Source: an uncultured Clostridia bacterium
GTDB lineage: Bacteria > Bacillota > Clostridia > Oscillospirales > CAG-272
Length of the DNA stretch: 16,146 bases
Direction: 5' to 3'
Assembly (NCBI GenBank): GCA_947624945.1
Contig: CANQMJ010000048.1
Span: 1 to 16,146 of the forward strand
Shown here: in pieces, positions 6,588 through 12,917 of the stretch
How the letters are laid out: each line of letters begins with the position of its first letter
Position numbering within the stretch: the stretch's first letter is position 1
Notes under the pieces: model-generated
Databases searched by the model: none
Told to the model about the DNA's origin: nothing
What the model saw: only the letters and a program-made list of their open reading frames with translations
Translations under genes and position numbers: made by a program

Positions 6588-7304
6588 ATGCAGGCTAAAT
6601 ATAACCGCGTACTTATAAAGCTGTCGGGCGAAGCGCTCGCAGGAGACGATGCAGTCCTTGACTTTACGATGCTCGACAAAATCTCGTCGGCGATAAAACA
6701 ATGCGTTGAGATGGGCGTCGAGGTTGCTATACTCGTCGGTGCAGGCAACATATGGCGCGGGGCGAAAAACGGCGTCGGCATGAACCGTTCGCGCGCCGAC
6801 CATATGGGAATGCTTGCGACCGTGATAAATGCGCTTGCGCTTGAGGACGCGCTCCTTCGCGCGCACGTTGACGCTGTCGCGATGTCGTCTATCGAGATGA
6901 CGGAATTTGCACAGGTATTCGTGCGCGACAAGGCGATAAAGTATATGAACGACGGCAAGGTCATCGTTCTCGGCGGCGGTATCGGCAACCCGTATTTCAC
7001 GACCGATACGGCGGCAATAATCCGCGCGGGCGAGCTCGACGTCGATGTCGCGATACTTGCGAAGAATATCGACGCTATCTACGACAAAGACCCTCGCAAA
7101 TATCCCGACGCGAAGGCGTTCGGAACCGTCGATTATGAGTATATTATAAGTCATAAGCTCGGCGTTATCGATCTTGCGGCGGCGGCGCTGTCGAGTGAAA
7201 ACAACATCCCGCTTCTTCTGTGCGCGCTCGAAGATCCGGAGAACATTGTCCGCGCCGTATGCGGTGAGAAGATAGGCACTGTCGTAACACATACAACAGA
7301 CTAA
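6588..7304 (+). CDS. pyrH: UMP kinase (uridylate kinase)
   Basis: Phosphorylates UMP to UDP with ATP in de novo pyrimidine nucleotide synthesis; a hexameric amino acid kinase-family enzyme in the cytoplasm. From the ATG at 6588 the product has 238 residues, the normal length. Motifs: VLIKLSGEAL (residues 8-17), LVGAGNIWRG near 49-58, ADHMGMLATVINALALEDAL, GGGIGNPYFTTDTAA, and IDAIYDKDPRKYPDAK. The glycine-rich UMP-binding loop, usually VGGGN, has Ala52 in its middle position, a mild oddity. The ATG is preferred over an in-frame TTG at 6576 because the GGGGG ribosome-binding site (6578-6582) would overlap the latter and the family starts shortly before LIKLSGE. It is the first gene of the long operon, and frr follows after 19 nt. 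Confidence 0.97.
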   Translation: MQAKYNRVLIKLSGEALAGDDAVLDFTMLDKISSAIKQCVEMGVEVAILVGAGNIWRGAKNGVGMNRSRADHMGMLATVINALALEDALLRAHVDAVAMSSIEMTEFAQVFVRDKAIKYMNDGKVIVLGGGIGNPYFTTDTAAIIRAGELDVDVAILAKNIDAIYDKDPRKYPDAKAFGTVDYEYIISHKLGVIDLAAAALSSENNIPLLLCALEDPENIVRAVCGEKIGTVVTHTTD

Positions 7305-7323
7305 AATAACGGAGGATAAAAAC

Positions 7324-7878
7324 GTGAAACTCAACACAAAAGATTTTGAAGCAAGAATGAAAAAGTCGATTGCGGCGTATGCGGAAAATCTTGCAACGAT
7401 CCGCGCGGGACGCGCAAACCCGGAGATACTGTCACGCGTTACTGTCGAATATTACGGCACGCAGACGCCTATCCCGCAGATGGCGGAGATACGCGCGGCG
7501 GATGCGAGAACGCTCGTTGTCTCTCCGTATGATCCCTCTACGCTGAAATCTATCGAGCGCGCGATACTCACCTCCGACGTAGGCATCACGCCGCAGAACG
7601 ACGGCAAGCTTATAAGACTCGCAATTCCTCCGCTCAATGAGGAGCGCCGCCGCGACCTCAAAAAGCAGGTCGAAAGGCTCGGCGAGGAGGCGAAGGTCGC
7701 CGTACGCAATATCCGCCGCGACGCGATGGATAAGATCAAGGCTGACAAAAAAGCAAGCGTTATGACCGAGGACGAGCAGAAGCAGTCGGAAAAGGATGTT
7801 CAGACTCTGACGGATAAGTACATCAAAGAGGTAGACGGTGTGACTGAAAACAAGGTCAAGGAGATCATGTCCGTTTAA
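7324..7878 (+). CDS. frr: Ribosome recycling factor
   Basis: Splits post-termination ribosomes together with EF-G so that subunits can be reused. The product has 184 residues, the standard size. It shows ENLATIRAGRANPEIL near residue 21 (the conserved TIRxGRANP), VEYYGTQTPIPQMAEI, the central PYDPSTLKSIERAI, the NDGKLIRLAIPPLNEERR block and the long C-terminal helices of the three-helix bundle (VRNIRRDAMDKIK). The start is GTG at 7324, supported by GGAGGA at 7311-7316 seven bases upstream. A GC-rich hairpin follows ten bases after the stop. pyrH-frr adjacency is the usual bacterial order. Confidence 0.98.
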   Translation: MKLNTKDFEARMKKSIAAYAENLATIRAGRANPEILSRVTVEYYGTQTPIPQMAEIRAADARTLVVSPYDPSTLKSIERAILTSDVGITPQNDGKLIRLAIPPLNEERRRDLKKQVERLGEEAKVAVRNIRRDAMDKIKADKKASVMTEDEQKQSEKDVQTLTDKYIKEVDGVTENKVKEIMSV

Positions 7879-7887
7879 CATCATTGT

Positions 7888-7910
7888 CGGCGGGGCTGCT
7901 TGCCCCGCCG
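7888..7910 (+). terminator. GC-rich hairpin between frr and uppS, weak or partial terminator
   Basis: CGGCGGGGC (7888-7896) pairs perfectly with GCCCCGCCG (7902-7910) around the loop TGCTT, a very stable 9-bp stem. It is followed by only three T residues (7912-7914), so it is a poor classical terminator. It may attenuate transcription into uppS, mark an RNA-processing or 3'-end stability site for pyrH-frr, or terminate with help from a factor. No separate promoter for uppS is evident. Confidence 0.55.
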
Positions 7911-7944
7911 CTTTGTAATATCTAAAATAAGGAAATCAACACAT

Positions 7945-8670
7945 ATGCTCTTTCGACGAAAGAAAAAATCGGGACCTGTCAAGGTCGACGACAGGCTCAC
8001 GCATATCGCGTTTATCCTCGACGGAAACGGACGGTGGGCGAAGAAGCGCGGTATGCCGCGCGAATATGGTCACTCCGAGGGTGCTCAGACGTTCAAGCGC
8101 ATCGTGCGCTACTGCGGCGACATAGGTATAAAAGTCGTGACTGTTTATGCATTCTCGACCGAAAACTGGTCGCGTCCGAAAGGCGAGGTCGACAGGATAA
8201 TATCGCTTCTCGACGAATATATTGCCGGTGCGGAACGCGAGCTCGACGAAAACAAGATAAGGTATACGTTCCTCGGCGACAAATCTGTTTTCGCTCCCGG
8301 GATGGTCGAGCGCATGACGCGCCTCGAAGAAATATCCGCGCACTATGAGCTGCGGCTGAATATTGCGCTCAACTACGGCGCCCGCGCCGAGATCGTTCAC
8401 GCGTGCCGCGAGCTTGCCGAGTCGGGCGAGGAAATAACGGAGGAGTCGCTGTCGTCGAAGCTCTATACGGCTGGATGTCCCGATCCCGACCTCATAGTCA
8501 GGACGGCGAACGAGCGCAGACTGTCAAACTTCCTATTGTGGCAGGCTGCGTATTCGGAGCTTTATTTTACGCCGACTTTGTGGCCCGATATGCGTCCCGA
8601 GGACGTCGACGAGGCTGTCGCCGACTTCTATGCTCGTGAGCGCAGATTCGGCGGCGTGACGTCGAAGTGA
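7945..8670 (+). CDS. uppS: Undecaprenyl diphosphate synthase (cis-prenyltransferase)
   Basis: Condenses isopentenyl diphosphate units onto farnesyl diphosphate to make the C55 lipid carrier for cell wall synthesis, at the membrane face. The product has 241 residues from the ATG at 7945, supported by AAGGAAA at 7929-7935; an in-frame TTG at 7900 is rejected because it lies inside the upstream hairpin. Motifs: HIAFILDGNGRWAKKRG with catalytic Asp26, YGHSEGAQ, the FSTENWSRP block, and near the C-terminus IVRTANERRLSNFLLWQ and AYSELYFTPTLWPD. The arginines, serine and glutamates that hold pyrophosphate and Mg are present, but the usual Ser/Gly-Gly before ER is Ala-Asn here. cdsA follows after 40 nt. 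Confidence 0.97.
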   Translation: MLFRRKKKSGPVKVDDRLTHIAFILDGNGRWAKKRGMPREYGHSEGAQTFKRIVRYCGDIGIKVVTVYAFSTENWSRPKGEVDRIISLLDEYIAGAERELDENKIRYTFLGDKSVFAPGMVERMTRLEEISAHYELRLNIALNYGARAEIVHACRELAESGEEITEESLSSKLYTAGCPDPDLIVRTANERRLSNFLLWQAAYSELYFTPTLWPDMRPEDVDEAVADFYARERRFGGVTSK

Positions 8671-8710
8671 ATCGCATATTGATAAAAAATAGTTATTTCG
8701 AGGAGCAATT

Positions 8711-9568
8711 ATGCTGACAAGAATAATCACGGGCGCGCTGCTCGTACTTATACTCGTGCCCGCGCTTATATTTTACGATACTGCCGTTACGCCCGCAGTC
8801 TGGGCGGTGATTGCTGCTGTGAGCGTCGCGGAGGTCGCAAAGTGCGTTTACAGCGACGCAAAGAGCGGAAAACCGACGAAAGCCGTGATCATTATACTGT
8901 GCGTTATTGCGGCGATATGCCCGTTTTTGCAGTATGCGACAGGGTGGGGCAGTGAACTCGGCGACAGACCGCAAATCATACCGCTTCTGTTATCGGTCGC
9001 GTTTATGGCGATATTTGTCCTTTACGCGCTCGGCGTCTTCGACGTCGCAAAGGTAAAACTGCCGCCTTTCTCGGAGACACTCCTGATGCTTATTTACATC
9101 AGCGCCGCGTCGGTCACGACTGTGGCGATAACGCAGTCGGCGCACGGCGGCATTATTTTGCCGATGGTGTATCTCGGCTCGTGGATAACGGACAGCTTCG
9201 CATATTTTTGCGGCAGCTTTTTCGGCAAGCATAAGCTCATACCGCGCATATCGCCGAAAAAAACAGTCGAGGGCTCCGTCGGCGGGACCGTGCTGTCAAC
9301 GGTTTTCTTTGCCGTTTACGGAATTATAGTCGCATTTGTTGCAAAGCTCGATGTCAACTACATCGCGCTTTTGATAACGGGGCTGTGCCTTTCACTTTTG
9401 TCGCAGCTGGGCGATCTTATCGCGTCGTATATTAAGCGCGAACACGGAGTAAAGGACTACGGAAAGCTGTTTCCCGGTCACGGCGGTATGCTTGACCGCT
9501 TCGACAGCGTCGTCGCTGTGACGCCGTTTTTGTACGTGCTTACGAGAATATTTACATATTTTGCATAG
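8711..9568 (+). CDS. cdsA: Phosphatidate cytidylyltransferase (CDP-diacylglycerol synthase)
   Basis: Integral membrane enzyme converting phosphatidic acid and CTP to CDP-diacylglycerol, the precursor of anionic phospholipids. The 285-residue protein has several hydrophobic spans (for example residues 8-22, 55-76, 95-113, 127-140, 197-213, 218-232). The family signature is intact near residues 238-266: SYIKREHG, then KDYGKLFPGHGGMLDRFD. The earlier conserved blocks SWITDSFAYFCGSFFGKHK and ISPKKTVEGSVGG are also present. The ATG follows AGGAG at 8701-8705. It lies between uppS and dxr as in most Bacillota. No anomaly. Confidence 0.97.
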   Translation: MLTRIITGALLVLILVPALIFYDTAVTPAVWAVIAAVSVAEVAKCVYSDAKSGKPTKAVIIILCVIAAICPFLQYATGWGSELGDRPQIIPLLLSVAFMAIFVLYALGVFDVAKVKLPPFSETLLMLIYISAASVTTVAITQSAHGGIILPMVYLGSWITDSFAYFCGSFFGKHKLIPRISPKKTVEGSVGGTVLSTVFFAVYGIIVAFVAKLDVNYIALLITGLCLSLLSQLGDLIASYIKREHGVKDYGKLFPGHGGMLDRFDSVVAVTPFLYVLTRIFTYFA

Positions 9569-9580
9569 AACGGACGTAAA

Positions 9581-10777
9581 ATGAAAATAACTACTGATGG
9601 CGAATGCAGACATGTCGCGATTTTTGGCGCGACGGGTTCGATAGGCAGACAGTCGCTCGACGTGGCGGACAATCTCGGAGCACGCGTAGATGTTTTGACC
9701 GCAGGGTCACGCGACGTTGAATTTGAGGCGATATGCCGCAGATATAAGCCGCGCATCGCGGCTATGTCGAATACGGACGCTGCGTCTCGGCTTAAAACAG
9801 CGCTTGCCGACACTGATATTAAAGTATACGGCGGCGAGAACGGCGTTGAGTCGGCGGCGTATGAGGCTGATGCCGACAACGCCGTAATTGCGATATCGGG
9901 CATGGCGGCGAGCGCGCCGATGATGGCGGCGGCGAAGTCGTGCCGCCGTATATGCATGGCGAACAAAGAGGCGATTGTCGCCGCCGGTCAGCTTTTGCTT
10001 GCCGCGATACGCGACGGCGGCGCGGAGCTTATACCCGTCGACAGCGAGCACAGCGCCATATTTCAGAGTTTGCAGGCGGGGCGAAAAGAGGACGTGGCGA
10101 AGCTGATACTGACGGCGTCGGGCGGTCCGTTTTTCGGAAAGAAACGTGCGGAGCTCGAAAAGATAACGCCCGCCGACGCGCTTGCGCATCCGACGTGGCT
10201 GATGGGACCGAAGATAACAATCGATTGCGCGATGATGATGAACAAAGGGTTCGAGGTCATCGAAGCGATGCATCTGTTTTCGATGGCGCTCGACGATATT
10301 GAAGTCATCGTCCACCGCGAAAGCGTCATACATTCGATGGTGGAATACCGCGACGGCGCAGTGATCGCGCAGCTCGGCGCGCCCGATATGCGCACGGCGA
10401 TACAGTACGCGATGACGTATCCCACGCGCGCGGACGGACTTGCGCAGCGTCTCGACTGGCGCATGGCAAAGAGCCTTACGTTTTACCCGCCAGATACGGA
10501 GTCGTTTCCGCTGCTTGCGCTCGCGTATGACGCGGCGCGGCGCGGCGGCACATATCCCGCCGTCATGTCTGCGGCTGACGAGGTCGCTGTCGGTAAATTC
10601 CTGCGCGGTGAGCTCGACTTCTGCGATATCTTTGACGTGGTGATCGAGACGACGCAGAAGCTCGGCAGGTCGGGTGATGTTACGCTTGACGAGATAGTGA
10701 ACGCCGACCGTGAAGCGCGTGTCGTTGCGGGCGAGCTTTCTGACCGTATTTTTGCGAAAAGGAGAGGTGCTGTTTGA
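9581..10777 (+). CDS. dxr: 1-deoxy-D-xylulose 5-phosphate reductoisomerase
   Basis: Converts DXP to MEP with NADPH, the first committed step of the MEP isoprenoid pathway and the fosmidomycin target. The 398-residue product has the NADPH-binding GATGSIGRQSL (residues 16-26), MANKEAIVAAGQ, the metal-binding PVDSEHSAIFQ (Asp154, Ser155, Glu156) and SGGPFF. The substrate loop is HPTWLMG (203-209), with Trp206 kept, followed by Asn221, Lys222 and Glu225 in MNKGFE. The block usually reading DSATMMNKG is DCAMMMNKG: Cys216 replaces the Ser that contacts the substrate phosphate (Ser222 in E. coli numbering), Leu207 replaces a common Ser, and a usual HPQS is HRES (VHRESVIHSMVEY). The ribosome-binding site before ATG 9581 is weak (GGAC). 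The stop overlaps the rseP start. Function is very likely retained. Confidence 0.96.
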   Translation: MKITTDGECRHVAIFGATGSIGRQSLDVADNLGARVDVLTAGSRDVEFEAICRRYKPRIAAMSNTDAASRLKTALADTDIKVYGGENGVESAAYEADADNAVIAISGMAASAPMMAAAKSCRRICMANKEAIVAAGQLLLAAIRDGGAELIPVDSEHSAIFQSLQAGRKEDVAKLILTASGGPFFGKKRAELEKITPADALAHPTWLMGPKITIDCAMMMNKGFEVIEAMHLFSMALDDIEVIVHRESVIHSMVEYRDGAVIAQLGAPDMRTAIQYAMTYPTRADGLAQRLDWRMAKSLTFYPPDTESFPLLALAYDAARRGGTYPAVMSAADEVAVGKFLRGELDFCDIFDVVIETTQKLGRSGDVTLDEIVNADREARVVAGELSDRIFAKRRGAV

Positions 10778-11820
10778 ACATACTTTCGATAATCGTCGCT
10801 ATATTTGTCTTCGGACTGCTCATTTTTATACATGAAATGGGTCATTTTCTCGTTGCGCGCGCGTGCCATGTGACAGTTCTCGAATTCGCTGTCGGCATGG
10901 GACCGAAGTTGTTCTCGTGGGTCGGAAAAAAGTCGGGCACGCGGTATTCGCTTCGTGCGCTGCCGTTCGGCGGATTTACGAGCATGGCGGGAGAGGACGA
11001 CGACGAGAGCGACGATCCGAATTCACTCGATAAAAAGCCGCTGTGGCAGCGGTTTCTGATAACGGCAGCGGGGTCGCTGTCGAATCTCTGTATCGGCATT
11101 ATTCTTATGACGGTGCTCGTCATATGCACAAAGACGCTCGGCAGCACGACTGTATACGGATTTATCGAGCTTGACGACGGCTCGCCCGCGCTTTCGCAGT
11201 CGTCGGGACTGCGCGAGAACGACCGCATACTGAAAATAGACGGCGAAAGCGTCCACACCGCAAACGAGCTTGCATATGAGGTCATGCGGCGCGGCATCGA
11301 ACCGATCAACGTGACTGTGGAACGCGACGGCGAGACGGTCGTTCTCGAAAACGTCAGGTTCCCGCTGTCGTCATCGGAGGGAATAGCGTTCGGCGCGCTT
11401 GATTTCAAGGTATATGCGGAGCACCGGACGTTTCTGAATATCGTCAAGCACGCGTACTTCCGCTCGGAACTGACGGTCGAGATGATATGGGAGTCGCTGT
11501 TCGACCTCGTTACGGGACGTTACGGCATAGAGGCGGTCAGCGGACCTGTCGGCGTGACTGAAGTCCTCGGCGAGGCGGCGGCGAGCGGATTTTCCGACCT
11601 CGTCTATATCGCGGTCGTGCTGTCGATGAACCTCGGCATTATGAATCTTCTGCCTTTGCCTGCGCTTGACGGCGGAAGGCTGCTGTTTATGATAGTCGAG
11701 CTTATACGCGGAAAACGCGTCGACGCAAAATTCGAGGCAGCCGTCCACTTCTTCGGCATCATCATACTGCTCGGCATAATGGTGCTTGTTACGCTTAAAG
11801 ATATTGTAAAACTGTTTTAG
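10774..11820 (+). CDS. rseP: Site-2 protease, RseP/RasP family (membrane zinc metalloprotease)
   Basis: Cleaves membrane-embedded substrates such as anti-sigma factors and leftover signal peptides. The product has 348 residues and its first membrane segment carries the zinc motif HEMGH (20-24). ALPFGGFTSMAGE is the conserved membrane-associated loop. A second hydrophobic span lies near 96-116 and a single PDZ domain near 125-195. The third zinc ligand is in NLLPLPALDGG (Asp299), followed by a C-terminal span. The start is a TTG at 10774 that overlaps the dxr stop (TTG 10774-10776, TGA 10775-10777). GGAGAGG at 10761-10767, six bases upstream, supports it, and the N-terminus is the expected length before HExxH. 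Translational coupling to dxr is likely. One PDZ and this size fit the Gram-positive RasP-type group. Confidence 0.96.
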   Translation: MNILSIIVAIFVFGLLIFIHEMGHFLVARACHVTVLEFAVGMGPKLFSWVGKKSGTRYSLRALPFGGFTSMAGEDDDESDDPNSLDKKPLWQRFLITAAGSLSNLCIGIILMTVLVICTKTLGSTTVYGFIELDDGSPALSQSSGLRENDRILKIDGESVHTANELAYEVMRRGIEPINVTVERDGETVVLENVRFPLSSSEGIAFGALDFKVYAEHRTFLNIVKHAYFRSELTVEMIWESLFDLVTGRYGIEAVSGPVGVTEVLGEAAASGFSDLVYIAVVLSMNLGIMNLLPLPALDGGRLLFMIVELIRGKRVDAKFEAAVHFFGIIILLGIMVLVTLKDIVKLF

Positions 11821-11834
11821 AATGGGAATGCGAA

Positions 11835-12914
11835 ATGACTGAGATAAAAAGAAGAATAACGCGTGCGGTCAAGGTCGGCGGCATAACGGTCGGCGGCGGC
11901 GCGCCGATATCGGTGCAGTCGATGGCGAATATGGACAGCCATGACTTTGCTGCAGTAGCAGAACAAACGGCACGTCTTGTCGACTGCGGGTGCGATATCG
12001 TGCGCATAGCGGTGCCGGACGAAAAATGCGTCGGCGTGTTTGAGTATTGCCGCGAACAGGGCATTACCGCGCCGCTCGTTGCAGACGTTCACTTCGACTA
12101 TAAGCTCGCGATCGCGGCGGCGGAGCACGGCGCTGACAAGGTGCGCGTGAATCCCGGCAACCTCGGCGGCACGGACAGGCTGCTCGCAGTCGCGGACGCG
12201 TGCGGACAGCACGGCGTCGCAATGCGTGTCGGCGTGAACGGAGGATCAGCGGAGAAGAAATACGTTGAAAAGTTCGGCGGCACAACGCCCGAGGCGCTCG
12301 CAATGTCGGCGCTATCATATGTTGATACATTACATAAGCACGATTTTTATGATATCGTCGTGTCGGTCAAATCGTCCGACGTGAAAACGATGATAGATGC
12401 GACACGTATGATCGCCGAAAACTGCGACTGTCCGCTCCATCTCGGCGTGACCGAGGCGGGAACAGCGCGCATGGGCACGCTGAAAAACGCCGTCGGCATC
12501 GGTTCGCTTTTGTGCGACGGCATCGGCGACACGATCCGTGTTACGCTGTCGACGAAGCCTGAGGACGAAATACCCGCGGGACGCGATATTTTGCGCGCGT
12601 GCGGCATATTCGATTCGGGCATCGACCTTGTTTCGTGCCCGACATGCGGCCGTACGCAGATCGACCTGCTCGGACTGCTCGACGAGCTTGAACCTAAGCT
12701 GTATGCGCTCGATACTCGCGGCAAACGGATAAAGGTAGCGGTGATGGGATGTGTCGTCAACGGGCCCGGTGAGGCGCGCGACGCAGACGTAGGTATCGCG
12801 GGCGGCAAGGGTGAGGCTGCGCTGTTCAGACACGGCGAAGTCGTCGGCAAGGTGAGCGAAAAGGATGCCGTATCGTCGCTTTTGCGTGAAGTCGAAGATA
12901 TAATAAATACGTGA
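11835..12914 (+). CDS. ispG: 4-hydroxy-3-methylbut-2-enyl diphosphate synthase (flavodoxin/ferredoxin)
   Basis: Reduces methylerythritol cyclodiphosphate to HMBPP, the next-to-last MEP pathway step, using a [4Fe-4S] cluster. The 359-residue product shows VGGGAPISVQSMANMDSHD at the start of the TIM-barrel domain, DIVRIAVPD, LVADVHFDYKLA and DKVRVNPGNLGG. Cluster ligands are present: Cys268 and Cys271 in SCPTCGRTQIDL, Cys306 in VMGCVVNGPGEA, and Glu313 in the same motif. The length matches the short two-domain bacterial form. The start ATG at 11835 has only a modest GGGAA (11824-11828) upstream. The gene takes the slot that proS occupies in Bacillus, between rseP and polC. Its TGA stop is in the same frame as polC, which begins three bases later. 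Confidence 0.97.
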   Translation: MTEIKRRITRAVKVGGITVGGGAPISVQSMANMDSHDFAAVAEQTARLVDCGCDIVRIAVPDEKCVGVFEYCREQGITAPLVADVHFDYKLAIAAAEHGADKVRVNPGNLGGTDRLLAVADACGQHGVAMRVGVNGGSAEKKYVEKFGGTTPEALAMSALSYVDTLHKHDFYDIVVSVKSSDVKTMIDATRMIAENCDCPLHLGVTEAGTARMGTLKNAVGIGSLLCDGIGDTIRVTLSTKPEDEIPAGRDILRACGIFDSGIDLVSCPTCGRTQIDLLGLLDELEPKLYALDTRGKRIKVAVMGCVVNGPGEARDADVGIAGGKGEAALFRHGEVVGKVSEKDAVSSLLREVEDIINT

Positions 12915-12917
12915 TCT

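Noticed and set aside
7900..7944. TTG at 7900 as the uppS start
   Set aside because: It sits in the loop and stem of the frr-uppS hairpin, with no ribosome-binding site. The ATG at 7945 gives the normal family N-terminus.
8671..8710. Possible promoter or hairpin in the 40-nt uppS-cdsA gap
   Set aside because: Only a 5-bp AAATA/TATTT pairing and scattered A/T runs are present. There is no -35/-10 pair with proper spacing.
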